The notes beneath the pieces were generated by a model, which had not been told where the DNA came from, did not search any database, and saw only the letters and a program-made list of their open reading frames with translations. The position numbers and the translations under genes were made by a program. This document shows positions 7,968 to 17,184 of a DNA stretch of 64,000 nt, piece after piece. Source of the DNA: Lentilitoribacter sp. Alg239-R112. Its GTDB lineage: Bacteria > Pseudomonadota > Alphaproteobacteria > Rhizobiales > Rhizobiaceae. The number at the start of each line of letters is the position of its first letter. The first letter of the stretch is position 1. The stretch covers positions 186,001 through 250,000 of the forward strand of contig NZ_LS999835.1 of assembly GCF_900537175.1 (NCBI RefSeq), given 5' to 3'.

Positions 7968-9338
7968 ATGAAGCTTCTTCAAAAAATGTGTGACACATTA
8001 CCTGCCTTTGAAGGTAATTTGTATATTGACCAAATTAGTTTTCGAAACAGAAATATTGGTTCCGAAGATGTTTTTTCCGTTACAGAACTGGCAGCAAACT
8101 CGATTGCATTAGCTGGTGCTGCGCTTATCCAATATGCTTTTGGTCATGATGCTTTAGATAGGCAAATTATAGTAGATCAACGATTGTCTTATCTCTGGTT
8201 TGGCAGTTCTGTGCGCCCGGTTAGCTGGTCTTTGGCCTCACCGTGGGATGATCTTGCAGGTGATTATCAAACTCAAGATGGGTGGATAAGATTGCATACA
8301 AATGCACCCCATCATCGAAATGTTGTTTGTAAGATCTTGGGTGATTTGGATCGCGCCGAAATGGCAAAGCAAGTTGAAACGTGGTCTGGTGCTGAACTTG
8401 AAGACGTAATTAGCTCGGAGGGTGGAGCTGCGGCAAACTTAATGAGTACGAGTATGTGGAATTCTCACCCACAAGCTATTGCCCTTTCTAAAGAGTTTCC
8501 AATTATTTCAGAAATGTTTGAAGGTACTAAATTGCGCCATGTGATTAATCCTTCGATTGATCAGGCTCGCCCACTGAAGGGGTTGAAGGTCCTTGATCTT
8601 ACTCGAATTTTAGCTGGACCCATTGCAACGCGGTTTTTGGCAGGGTTTGGAGCAACGGTCTTACGTATCGACCCACCTTTATGGGATGAAGGTGATCATG
8701 TAATTGATATGACGCCTGGTAAGAAATGTGCGACGCTTGATTTATCAAAGCACGAGGATCTTGAGATTATGCAGAAGCTTATTTTAGAGGCTGATGTGAT
8801 GGTGCATGGGCTCCGTGCAGATGCGCTAGAAAAATTGGGCTTAGGGGATGAGGAACGGCGAAAATTGAATCCGTCCCTCATTGATATTTCACTAAATGCA
8901 TATGGTTGGACAGGACTTTGGCGTAATCGGCGGGGGTTTGATAGTTTGGTACAGATGAGTACAGGTATTGCTCAGCATGGAATGGAAGTTTCTGGCCTTG
9001 GTGTGCCGCGCCCTATGACAGTGCAGGCGCTTGATCATGCAACAGGTTACTTAATGGCTGCAACTGTTTTAGCAGGATTAAATCAACTTAAAACCAAAGG
9101 GCAGGCAATGTCAGCAAAGCTATCCCTTGCGGCTACGGCTGAACTTTTAAAGTCTACGCGCAAAGATAAATTTGGAGGAACATCACCTGTTAAAGCTGGA
9201 AGTGATTTTTTACCTGATATAAAACAAACGTCTTGGGGTAATATTCAGCGATTAAAGTCTCCTATTATGTTTTCGGGACTTGATATGCATTGGTCTTCGC
9301 CTGCTATTCGTTTGCACTCATCAGCGCCAATGTTTTAA
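7968..9338 (+). CDS. CaiB/BaiF-type (class III) CoA-transferase
   Basis: A 456-residue member of the class III CoA-transferases, which move CoA between carboxylic acids such as succinate and a substrate acid. It has a divergent N-terminal half, then the hallmark LKGLKVLDLTRILAGPIATRFLAGFGATVLRIDPP (about residues 204-240), HGLRADALEKLGL, and NRRGFDSLVQMSTGIA. The catalytic aspartate is expected near the last motif. TTGGAG at 7957-7962 sets the ATG at 7968; an in-frame ATG at 7953 lies ahead of that site. It is divergent from the HTH-citrate synthase gene. The substrate is not evident. Confidence 0.85.
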   Translation: MKLLQKMCDTLPAFEGNLYIDQISFRNRNIGSEDVFSVTELAANSIALAGAALIQYAFGHDALDRQIIVDQRLSYLWFGSSVRPVSWSLASPWDDLAGDYQTQDGWIRLHTNAPHHRNVVCKILGDLDRAEMAKQVETWSGAELEDVISSEGGAAANLMSTSMWNSHPQAIALSKEFPIISEMFEGTKLRHVINPSIDQARPLKGLKVLDLTRILAGPIATRFLAGFGATVLRIDPPLWDEGDHVIDMTPGKKCATLDLSKHEDLEIMQKLILEADVMVHGLRADALEKLGLGDEERRKLNPSLIDISLNAYGWTGLWRNRRGFDSLVQMSTGIAQHGMEVSGLGVPRPMTVQALDHATGYLMAATVLAGLNQLKTKGQAMSAKLSLAATAELLKSTRKDKFGGTSPVKAGSDFLPDIKQTSWGNIQRLKSPIMFSGLDMHWSSPAIRLHSSAPMF

Positions 9339-9369
9339 TGATGAGTTTTTGATATGACGGAGTAAGAAG

Positions 9370-9606
9370 ATGCGCATTAAATTAAATGACGACCGCAAAG
9401 CAGACATTGCACGTGCGCTTTCTGGCTTTTTTCAGGATGAATTTGATGAAGATTTGAGTGAGTTTCGGGCACTCGAAGTTGTTGATTTCATGTTACGTCA
9501 GATCGGACCATCGCAATATAATCAGGCTATTGCGGATGCTCGCGGGTTTCTGGCCGAAAAGCTTGATGATCTTGATACTGAGTTCCATGAGGCAGAAGAA
9601 CGTTAG
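9370..9606 (+). CDS. DUF2164 protein
   Basis: A 78-residue acidic protein with the DUF2164 pattern: an N-terminal IKLNDDRKADIARALSGFF, then EDLSEFRALEVVDFMLRQIGPSQYNQAI. The family is small, soluble and of unknown function. It starts 31 nt after the CoA-transferase stop codon and may share its transcript. Confidence 0.8.
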   Translation: MRIKLNDDRKADIARALSGFFQDEFDEDLSEFRALEVVDFMLRQIGPSQYNQAIADARGFLAEKLDDLDTEFHEAEER

Positions 9607-9692
9607 TTCGATCCTTTTCTTACTTCAAATAAATAAGGAATAAATTCCTTTTAGTCGCTTGACTCTTATTCTAAGTTCTGGAATCTATATTG

Positions 9693-9707
9693 GAACAAAA
9701 GAAGAAC
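9693..9707. promoter_or_regulatory. LexA box of the imuABC operon
   Basis: GAAC, seven bases, GAAC: exactly the alphaproteobacterial LexA operator (equally GTTC-N7-GTTC on the other strand). It ends 12 nt before the imuA ATG. TTGACT at 9659-9664 and AT-rich hexamers near 9682-9691 could be the promoter, so LexA would sit at or just after the transcription start. Confidence 0.85.
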
Positions 9708-9719
9708 AAATAAGCTAAA

Positions 9720-10712
9720 ATGATGAATTCTGGTATTAAAAAACATGAACTATCAGAGCTTCGACAGCAAATAGCTGAAATCGAAGAACGGCAATTTATG
9801 TGTTTAAACGAACCAGATAAAGAACAAGAAAAATTATCAAACATCAAATCATATCGGATTCGAAATAAGAAAGATAAAAATTATATCTTTCCTTTTGGCT
9901 ACTCATCCCTTGATGAATGTTTAGATGGGGGCATTTTTTTAAATGCACTTACCGAGTTTCGTACAGATGAAGCGCGGCATGTGGGTTCAGCAAGTGGATT
10001 CGTTTGGATCCTAGCTCAGCAAATGCAAAAACTGATTTATAATTTGGAACCCGCTTATGGCACATTACCTATTTTATGGATTGGTGAGGTTTCAGCCAAG
10101 TTGGAGGGTGGTCAGATTTATCCTCCCGGGCTTTTATCCTTAGGGATTGATCCATCACAATGCATATTTGTTCAACCGCGTACTTTAAATGATGCTTTAT
10201 GGGCAGCAGAACTTGCAGCTAAGCAAACTGCACTTGCGGCCACGATTTTGGAAGTTCGTGGTAATCCAGGCGAACTTGACATGGCTGGTACGCGGCGTTT
10301 GCATTTAAGGGCGCAAGCTGCAAAGCGGCCATTTTTCCTTTTGAGGCAATCATCGGAGCCAGAAGCAACGGCTGCCCGTACGCGAATTTTCATTAAGCCT
10401 GCTGCTGCCAGTTCAAAAATTCTCCCCAGCCAACAAAAGTTTTCAAATAGTCTGCAATATTCGGCATTTCAGCTTTTGCTTGAAAAGAGCAAAAGCCCGT
10501 CTCTTCAATCATTTATCTTGGAATGGAACCATGATGCACAATCTTTCCACAAACGTACAGATCAAGACTGGGCAAAAAATCAAGACCACGATCAACACAC
10601 CGATGTCGATGTTTACAAATACCAATCGTCGAATTTTGTCGATCGCTCTTCCTTATCTGGCAACGGACCGAATCAAGCGAAGGAAATGGGGCGTGTCGTG
10701 GCGTTTGGATAA
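9720..10712 (+). CDS. imuA: ImuA, SOS mutagenesis protein
   Basis: A 330-residue RecA/SulA-like protein of the imuA family. It is part of the damage-inducible translesion mutasome with ImuB and DnaE2. The family core is visible from FPFGYSSLDECLDGGIFLNALTEF through LPILWIGEV to ILEVRGNPGELDMAGTRRLHLRA and FFLLRQSSEPEATAARTRIFIKPA. It is followed, with about 110 nt of overlap, by imuB. A LexA box lies directly upstream, so SOS induction is expected. The start is the ATG at 9720 or 9723; no strong ribosome-binding site is seen. Confidence 0.93.
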   Translation: MMNSGIKKHELSELRQQIAEIEERQFMCLNEPDKEQEKLSNIKSYRIRNKKDKNYIFPFGYSSLDECLDGGIFLNALTEFRTDEARHVGSASGFVWILAQQMQKLIYNLEPAYGTLPILWIGEVSAKLEGGQIYPPGLLSLGIDPSQCIFVQPRTLNDALWAAELAAKQTALAATILEVRGNPGELDMAGTRRLHLRAQAAKRPFFLLRQSSEPEATAARTRIFIKPAAASSKILPSQQKFSNSLQYSAFQLLLEKSKSPSLQSFILEWNHDAQSFHKRTDQDWAKNQDHDQHTDVDVYKYQSSNFVDRSSLSGNGPNQAKEMGRVVAFG

Positions 10713-12219
10713 GCGAGAGAATAATGCCCATGAATATCCAACTATTTGTATGGAGAAACAAAAAGGTGCCATGCGCCTATCTGCGCTTGATCTGACAGCA
10801 GAAAATTTGGGACTCAAGCTTGGGCAAGGCATGGTGGAAGCACGTGCCATGTGCCCGAATATTGAAACAATTCACGCAGATCATGATGGTGATATGGCTT
10901 TTTTAAATGCATTAGCTGATTGGGCAGATCGATATACGCCGCTTGTGGGGCTTGATGCACCTTTTGGTAAAGCTCAAGGATTGTTCTTAGATATAACTGG
11001 CTGTGCACATTTATTTGGTGGCGAAGAAGAAATGCTAAAAGATATGATATCTCGCCTTCATCAAATGGGAGTTTATGCGCAAGGAGCAATTGCTCCGACG
11101 CCTGGGTTTTCTTGGGGGCTTGCACGACAGCATTCGCCAGAGAATTATGATTTTCGAAATACAATTATGACATGGGACAATGCAAGGATAATTGCTTTAT
11201 CTTTTCCCATGGCTGCATTGCGTTTGCCACTTGATATGTTGGTTGCTCTTGATCGTGTTGGCCTTAAAAATGTGAAAGATATTTTTGATGCACCACGTAA
11301 GCCACTGACTAAACGGTTTGGGCCATTTTTGCTTAAAAGACTTGATCAAATGCTTGGTCAAGAGGATGAACCTATTTCCCCGCGATTACCTGTTGCAAGC
11401 CTATCGGTTGAACGTCGATTAGCCGAACCCATTGGGCGGCAGGAAGATATTGAAACATGTATTGAACAACTGGCTAAGTCATTACAAAATGATATGGAAA
11501 AGCGGGGTCTATTGGGTCAGCAATTTATGCTTTTATTGTTCCGCTTAGATGGTATAGTTCGCCGGCTTGATATTGGTCTTTCTGCACCATCACGAGAGCC
11601 AAAACGTATTAAGATCCTATTTTCAGAAAAACTTGATAACATTTATGATGAAGCTGATGCCGGGTCGGGTTTTGAAACGATCCGTCTTTGTATTGTTTCG
11701 GCCGTTGAAACATCTGATCAGCAAGCGACATTTTCAGGGAAAAATAATATTCAAACGGATATTGATGAGTTAGCTGATCAAATGATTGTTCGGTTGGGTG
11801 CCGAGCGGGTTTTAAAGCCCGCTTTTCATCAAAGCTTTATCCCAGAACGGGCTACTTCTTTTATCTCACTAATGAAGAATGCTTTTTCTAAAGAGGAAAT
11901 TCAGTCAGAAAAAAACCGCCCTATCCGGTTGTTCTCAAATCCAGAACCTGTTCTGGCCATTGCTGAAGTTCCTGAAGGTCCGCCGATTACATTTCGTTGG
12001 CGCCGTAGCCATTATCAAGTTGCTCGTGCCGAAGGCCCCGAGCGTATTGGCGCGGAATGGTGGATTGATGGTGAGGATGCACGAACACGAGATTATTATA
12101 AAGTAGAAGATAAATCCGGGCGTCGTTTTTGGATTTTTCGGGAAGGTCTTTATGAACGTGAAAGTGAAAACCGTGATGGTTTAGTGCCGCGGTGGTTTAT
12201 GCATGGGTTATTTGCGTGA
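10603..12219 (+). CDS. imuB: ImuB, inactive Y-family polymerase-like protein
   Basis: About 538 residues of ImuB, which bridges ImuA, DnaE2 and the sliding clamp during translesion synthesis. The family homology begins at RRILSIALPYLATDR. Catalytic Y-family polymerases have an Asp-rich motif there; ImuB proteins lack it, as here. Later segments AMRLSALDLTAENLGLKLG, DITGCAHLFGGEEEML and the C-terminal WWIDGEDARTRDYYKVED are typical. The frame is open from 10480, but the ATG at 10603 (or 10609) fits the family start. It overlaps the imuA end by about 110 nt, and its stop TGA overlaps the dnaE2 GTG. Confidence 0.92.
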   Translation: MSMFTNTNRRILSIALPYLATDRIKRRKWGVSWRLDKRENNAHEYPTICMEKQKGAMRLSALDLTAENLGLKLGQGMVEARAMCPNIETIHADHDGDMAFLNALADWADRYTPLVGLDAPFGKAQGLFLDITGCAHLFGGEEEMLKDMISRLHQMGVYAQGAIAPTPGFSWGLARQHSPENYDFRNTIMTWDNARIIALSFPMAALRLPLDMLVALDRVGLKNVKDIFDAPRKPLTKRFGPFLLKRLDQMLGQEDEPISPRLPVASLSVERRLAEPIGRQEDIETCIEQLAKSLQNDMEKRGLLGQQFMLLLFRLDGIVRRLDIGLSAPSREPKRIKILFSEKLDNIYDEADAGSGFETIRLCIVSAVETSDQQATFSGKNNIQTDIDELADQMIVRLGAERVLKPAFHQSFIPERATSFISLMKNAFSKEEIQSEKNRPIRLFSNPEPVLAIAEVPEGPPITFRWRRSHYQVARAEGPERIGAEWWIDGEDARTRDYYKVEDKSGRRFWIFREGLYERESENRDGLVPRWFMHGLFA

Positions 12220-15200
12220 ATGAAAATATCACTCCTGTTGCTAAATCCCTATTCGCTGAATTAGGCGTTGCAAGTAATTTTTCTTTTCTAAAAGGTGCCT
12301 CTCATCCAGAAGAAATAATCGTGCGTGCAGCAAAATTAGGAATTAGCCATATTGGGCTTGCTGATTGTAATACGCTTTCAGGTGTTGTGCGTGCGCATAT
12401 GGCTGCAAAAGAAGCTGACATTCATTATCATCCAGGTGCGCGGCTCCAGTTTTGTGATGGTTTGCCTGATATGTTGGCCTATCCCAAAAACCGCAAAGGG
12501 TGGGGGCACTTATGCAGGCTTTTAACAGCGGGTAATTTGCGATCTGAAAAGGGGAATTGCCAGTTAATGCGTGATGATCTTATTAAATGGTCATCTGAGA
12601 TAATGTTTTGTATTTTACCAGATATCGATTCGCATACGTTACAGCTTGATGATTTCAAAGGTAGTCTTGGATTTTTAACATCGCATATAAAAAGCAATAT
12701 CTATCTTGCTTTAGTGGCCCATTATGATGGTGATGACAGGTTCCGTTTTGCTTCGATGGCAGAACTATCTAAAATATATGATCTTGTCTTAATGGCGACG
12801 AACGATGTGTTTATGCATCAACCAGAGCGTTGTCCTTTAAGTGATGTATTGTCTTCTATTGAGCATCATAGGCCTGTTTATGACATGGGGTTTGGTCTTT
12901 CAAAAAACGCTGAACGCTATTTAAAATCCTATATTCAGATGAAGCATATCATGCGCGAATATCCTGAAACATTGGATCATGCGATTAATTTTGCAAATGC
13001 ACTTACATTTTCACTTGATGAATTGCGTTATCAATATCCTGATGAAAAGTTTGGTGAAGGTTCACCTCAGGAGGTTCTTCGAAATCTGGCTTATAAGGGT
13101 GCAAATGAGCGTTATCCAGATGGAATTTCTAATAAAACAATTGATCAAATTGAGTATGAATTGGCTTTGATTAAAGGCCTTGAATATGCGCCATATTTTC
13201 TTACTGTTTGGGACTTAGTGCGCTATGCACGATCACAAAGCATTTTATGTCAGGGGCGAGGGTCAGCGGCCAACTCAACCGTTTGTTATTGTCTTGGAAT
13301 TACTGATGTAAATCCTGAAAAAGTTGATCTTCTTTTCGAACGATTTATCTCACCTGAACGAAATGAACCGCCAGATATTGATGTGGATTTTGAGCATGAA
13401 CGTCGTGAAGAGGTTATTCAATATATATATCAAAAATATGGTCGTGAGCGAGCAGGGTTGGCAGCCACAGTGGTGACTTATCGTGCTCGGATGGCAGCGC
13501 GTGAGGCTGGTAAAGCTTTTGGTCTGTCTGATGATGTTATTTCTGCGCTTGCCGGTTTGGTTTGGGGGTGGTCGTCAAAAAGTCTCACGGAAAAAGAAGC
13601 ACGAGAAGCGGGGCTTGATATTAATGACCCCACAACACGACGTGTTTTAGATTATGCCTCTGAACTCATCGGATTTCCACGGCACTTATCTCAACATGTT
13701 GGGGGCTTTGTTATTACACGTGATCGGTTGGATGAAGTTGTGCCTGTTATGAACACGGCCATGGACGGGCGCACCATGGTGGAATGGGATAAGGACGACC
13801 TTGAAGCGCTTGGTATTTTAAAGATTGATGTTCTTGCCCTTGGCATGTTGTCATGTTTGGCAAAAGCTTTTGATCTTTTAAAGAATACTTATGGCCACGA
13901 TTATACGCTTGCAACGTTGCCAAGCGAAGATCCCGTTGTCTATGATATGATTTGTGCTGCGGATACGTTAGGTGTTTTTCAGATTGAAAGCCGTGCGCAG
14001 ATGACGATGTTACCTCGTTTACGTCCGCGTGAATTTTATGACCTTGTCATTGAAGTCGCTATCGTTCGCCCCGGGCCCATTCAAGGTGACATGGTTCACC
14101 CCTATTTGCGCCGTCGACAGGGCATTGAGAAAGTTACATTTCCAAAAGAAGAACTGCGTGATGTTTTGGGTCGTACTTTGGGTGTGCCACTATTTCAAGA
14201 ACAGGCGATGAAAATTGCCATTGTGGCCGCCAACTTTACACCTGGTGAAGCCGATAAATTACGTCGAGCCATGGCGACATTTCGCCGTGTTGGAACAATT
14301 CATACTTTCAAGATTAAAATGATCGAGGGCATGGTCCGAAATGGGTATGAACAAGATTTCGCTGAGCGATGCTTCAAGCAGATTGAGGGTTTTGGAGAAT
14401 ATGGATTTCCTGAAAGTCATGCAGCGTCTTTTGCGCTTTTAGTTTACGCATCATGTTGGTTCAAAGCTTACTATCCTGATGTATTTTGTGCGGCAATTTT
14501 AAACTCTCAACCCATGGGGTTTTATGCACCCGCTCAACTTATTCGTGATGCGCGCGAGCACGGCGTTGATATACGGCCCATTGATATTAATTACTCTGAT
14601 TGGGATGCCAAGCTTGAGGATGGCCAGTTAGATCAAGCTGCAATGGCTGTGCCACGGCGCGATATGGTTCGTACGATTAAAACCAGGAAAGCACTTCGTA
14701 TTGGTTTTCGTCAGATTAAAGGTTTGCGCCAAAAGGATATGGAAATAATCATGTCCCATCGTGGTAAAGGTTATGATTCCATTCGTGATCTTTGGCTAAA
14801 AACACGGCTTTCACCTTCCATTATTGAGCGGTTAGCAGAAGCTGATGTATTTCGCTCTATTGGGCTTGATCGACGCGTGGCTTTATGGGCCGTTCGTGCA
14901 CTTGAGAAAAATAACCCAGATGATGAGGGCCTTCTTTTTAAACACGGTCATCAATTTATTGAACAAGAAGAGGAGCTATCGCTTCCGACTATGCGATTAA
15001 GTGAGCAAGTTATCAATGACTACCGATATTTGCGCATGTCTTTAAAAGCCCATCCTCTTGCCTTTATCCGTCCAAAGTTAAATAGGCCAAATGCGGTGCT
15101 ACATGAAAATTTGGGTCAGATTAGGAATGGTCGAAATATTTTTGTGGCTGGTCTTGTGTTAGTCCGACAAAGACCAGGCTCTGCAAAAGGTGTTATTTTT

Positions 15201-15560
15201 CTCACATTGGAAGATGAAACAGGTGTGGCAAATATCATTGTTTGGCCAAAGGTTTTTGAACGCTATCGACGTATTATTCTTGGTGGCCGCTTGTTGCGAG
15301 TTTATGGAAAGTTACAAAGCGAATCTGGCGTTATTCATATTGTTGCAAATCGTATTGAAGATATGACACTTCATTTAGAAGTACTTGAACTCTATCAAAC
15401 AAGAAGTACGTCGCCTGATGATATTCGAGATAAAATGATATCATCTAATGCAGATAGTAGGATGAGAAAAGAACCAAAGCAAATTGCACCCGTACCAATG
15501 ATTGGACATCAGAAAAATGCGGCAAAGAAAGTTATGCCAAAAGGGCGGAATTTTCACTAA
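12216..15560 (+). CDS. dnaE2: Error-prone DNA polymerase DnaE2 (ImuC)
   Basis: A 1114-residue C-family polymerase, the catalytic part of the SOS mutasome. It has an N-terminal PHP domain (FAELGVASNFSFLKGASHPEE), the polymerase core with PDIDVDFEHERRE near residues 385-395, RHLSQHVGGFVI, and the finger motif GFGEYGFPESHAASFALL. A C-terminal OB fold follows at about 970-1060 (IFVAGLVLVRQRPGSAKGVIF). The frame is open from 12192, but the GTG at 12216 overlaps the imuB stop as GTGA and gives the family N-terminus. Transcription is expected from the LexA-controlled imuA promoter. Confidence 0.95.
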   Translation: MNENITPVAKSLFAELGVASNFSFLKGASHPEEIIVRAAKLGISHIGLADCNTLSGVVRAHMAAKEADIHYHPGARLQFCDGLPDMLAYPKNRKGWGHLCRLLTAGNLRSEKGNCQLMRDDLIKWSSEIMFCILPDIDSHTLQLDDFKGSLGFLTSHIKSNIYLALVAHYDGDDRFRFASMAELSKIYDLVLMATNDVFMHQPERCPLSDVLSSIEHHRPVYDMGFGLSKNAERYLKSYIQMKHIMREYPETLDHAINFANALTFSLDELRYQYPDEKFGEGSPQEVLRNLAYKGANERYPDGISNKTIDQIEYELALIKGLEYAPYFLTVWDLVRYARSQSILCQGRGSAANSTVCYCLGITDVNPEKVDLLFERFISPERNEPPDIDVDFEHERREEVIQYIYQKYGRERAGLAATVVTYRARMAAREAGKAFGLSDDVISALAGLVWGWSSKSLTEKEAREAGLDINDPTTRRVLDYASELIGFPRHLSQHVGGFVITRDRLDEVVPVMNTAMDGRTMVEWDKDDLEALGILKIDVLALGMLSCLAKAFDLLKNTYGHDYTLATLPSEDPVVYDMICAADTLGVFQIESRAQMTMLPRLRPREFYDLVIEVAIVRPGPIQGDMVHPYLRRRQGIEKVTFPKEELRDVLGRTLGVPLFQEQAMKIAIVAANFTPGEADKLRRAMATFRRVGTIHTFKIKMIEGMVRNGYEQDFAERCFKQIEGFGEYGFPESHAASFALLVYASCWFKAYYPDVFCAAILNSQPMGFYAPAQLIRDAREHGVDIRPIDINYSDWDAKLEDGQLDQAAMAVPRRDMVRTIKTRKALRIGFRQIKGLRQKDMEIIMSHRGKGYDSIRDLWLKTRLSPSIIERLAEADVFRSIGLDRRVALWAVRALEKNNPDDEGLLFKHGHQFIEQEEELSLPTMRLSEQVINDYRYLRMSLKAHPLAFIRPKLNRPNAVLHENLGQIRNGRNIFVAGLVLVRQRPGSAKGVIFLTLEDETGVANIIVWPKVFERYRRIILGGRLLRVYGKLQSESGVIHIVANRIEDMTLHLEVLELYQTRSTSPDDIRDKMISSNADSRMRKEPKQIAPVPMIGHQKNAAKKVMPKGRNFH

Positions 15561-15562
15561 AT

Positions 15563-16165
15563 TTAGAGGATGCCACGTGTTTGCAAATCACTTTCAAATT
15601 GTTCAGATGACGTAAATAAGATGCCATCAATTCCAAGCGTGCAGGCTGCATCGACATTGGCTTGTGTATCGTCAATAAAGATACAATCCTTGGCATCTAA
15701 ATTATTTCGATCAAGTAATAATTGATAGATAGCAGCTTCAGGTTTTGTAATTTTAACCTCACCTGAAACGATCGTATCAATAAAACTGGATGCCAAGAAT
15801 GGATACATTTGGCAGGCATCAACCCATTTTTCTGCTGAAAAATTAGTAATGGCGTAAAGTGGAGTATTGTTCTCTTTAAGTTGGTTTAATATTGCCACGG
15901 ATTCATCAATTGCAGCGGGAACTGTCTCTACCCAACGTTTATCAAAAGCATCAAAGATGTGCGCATAGTCGGGAAATTTTTCACTGTGCAATTTGACACC
16001 TTCTTCAAAAGAAAGGCCGCAATCCAATTGAAGATTCCAATCGAAAAAATTTGTCTCTTCAATAAATGCATTTATCTGATCTTGGTCACCGATTACATCT
16101 AAGAATAATGTATTTACATCCCAATTTATGAGAACTCGACCTACGTCAAATATAACATTTTTCAT
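15563..16165 (-). CDS. HAD-superfamily hydrolase (haloacid dehalogenase/YihX-like)
   Basis: A 200-residue HAD hydrolase. Motif I is MKNVIFDVGRVLINWD, where the first Asp is the nucleophile and the second motif Asp is Gly, as in the YihX/epoxide-hydrolase-like group. Motif II is AITNFSAEKW, the motif III lysine is in ITKPEAAIYQ, and motif IV is IFIDDTQANVDAA. It could be a small-molecule phosphatase or dehalogenase. The start is the ATG at 16165 where homology begins, not the in-frame start at 16189. It converges on dnaE2 with a 2-nt gap. Confidence 0.88.
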   Translation of the reverse strand: MKNVIFDVGRVLINWDVNTLFLDVIGDQDQINAFIEETNFFDWNLQLDCGLSFEEGVKLHSEKFPDYAHIFDAFDKRWVETVPAAIDESVAILNQLKENNTPLYAITNFSAEKWVDACQMYPFLASSFIDTIVSGEVKITKPEAAIYQLLLDRNNLDAKDCIFIDDTQANVDAACTLGIDGILFTSSEQFESDLQTRGIL

Positions 16166-16368
16166 GAAATTAATCCCAAGTTGCTGCATTAAGGTTTGTT
16201 TAGTAGATCACTATGTCAAATATGTAAAAGGCAAATCAGAGCCTAAAATTTTGCCAACCAATATAATCTCACTCCAATGTTGACAAAATAAACATAATCA
16301 AACATGGTCAAGCCCAATAATTTGGATTTGTAGAGCGTCTCAAACAAATGAAACATAATTATAGTATA

Positions 16369-16390
16369 AATCCTCATAGTATTGAGGATT
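16369..16390 (+). promoter_or_regulatory. Hairpin covering the ribosome-binding site of the HisP-like gene
   Basis: AATCCTCA (16369-16376), a 6-nt loop, and TGAGGATT (16383-16390) form a perfect 8-bp stem. The 3' arm contains the GAGGA ribosome-binding site of the gene starting at 16392, which would be hidden when the stem forms. It could equally be a DNA operator. Function is inferred. Confidence 0.5.
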
Positions 16391-16391
16391 C

Positions 16392-17165
16392 ATGACGAAA
16401 CCCGACTATAGTCTCGTAGCAGAAGACATACATAAAAGTTTTGGAGAGCTTGAAGTTCTCAAAGGGTTGACCTTGCGCGCCAAAAAAGGTGATGTCGTCT
16501 CTATTATTGGAAGCTCTGGTTCGGGGAAAAGTACATTCCTGCGCTGCATCAACTTTCTTGAAATGCCTGATAAGGGTAAAGTTGTTCTTGATGGCGAAGA
16601 AGTCATCATTAGTAAAGGCCAAAATGGTCGTGTTGCATCGACCGATGAAAAACAGATTCAACGTTTACGCAGCCAGCTTGGAATGGTTTTTCAGAGTTTT
16701 AATCTCTGGTCACATATGACTGTTTTGCAGAATGTGATCGAAGGTCCAATACAGGTTTTGAAAATATCCCGAAAAGAAGCTGAAGAACGCGGTTTGGAAT
16801 ATCTAAAAAAGGTTGGTATTGCGCAAAAAGCAGATGCTTATCCAAGCCAATTGTCTGGCGGTCAGCAACAGCGTGTGGCAATTGCACGTGCGCTTGCTAT
16901 GGAACCGAAGGCGCTTTTATTTGATGAACCAACTTCAGCACTTGATCCTGAACTTGTCGGCGAAGTGCTAAAGGTAATGCAGGATCTTGCCAATGAGGGA
17001 CGAACAATGATTGTCGTCACACATGAAATGGGTTTTGCACGCGATGTAAGCAATCGTGTGTTATTTCTCCATCAGGGGAAAATTGAAGAAGAAGGAACAC
17101 CCGAAGAGGTGTTTAATAATCCGAAATCTGAACGCTGCAAAGAATTTTTAGCAAGTTCATATTGA
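16392..17165 (+). CDS. ABC transporter ATPase, polar amino acid type (HisP/OccP-like)
   Basis: A 257-residue ABC ATPase with Walker [11 protein letters not shown]-loop FQSFNLW, signature [15 protein letters not shown], Walker [15 protein letters not shown] and the H-loop VVTHEMGFA. It closely resembles HisP, OccP and NocP. It is the first gene of a four-gene importer operon (ATPase, binding protein, two permeases), probably for basic or opine-like amino acids. Its ribosome-binding site lies inside a hairpin. Confidence 0.93.
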   Translation: MTKPDYSLVAEDIHKSFGELEVLKGLTLRAKKGDVVSIIGSSGSGKSTFLRCINFLEMPDKGKVVLDGEEVIISKGQNGRVASTDEKQIQRLRSQLGMVFQSFNLWSHMTVLQNVIEGPIQVLKISRKEAEERGLEYLKKVGIAQKADAYPSQLSGGQQQRVAIARALAMEPKALLFDEPTSALDPELVGEVLKVMQDLANEGRTMIVVTHEMGFARDVSNRVLFLHQGKIEEEGTPEEVFNNPKSERCKEFLASSY

Positions 17166-17184
17166 GGTCATAAAGGAGAGAAAA

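Noticed and set aside
10814..11164. 116-codon frame antisense to imuB
   Set aside because: It lies wholly inside imuB, has no recognisable motif and is explained by codon bias of the real gene.
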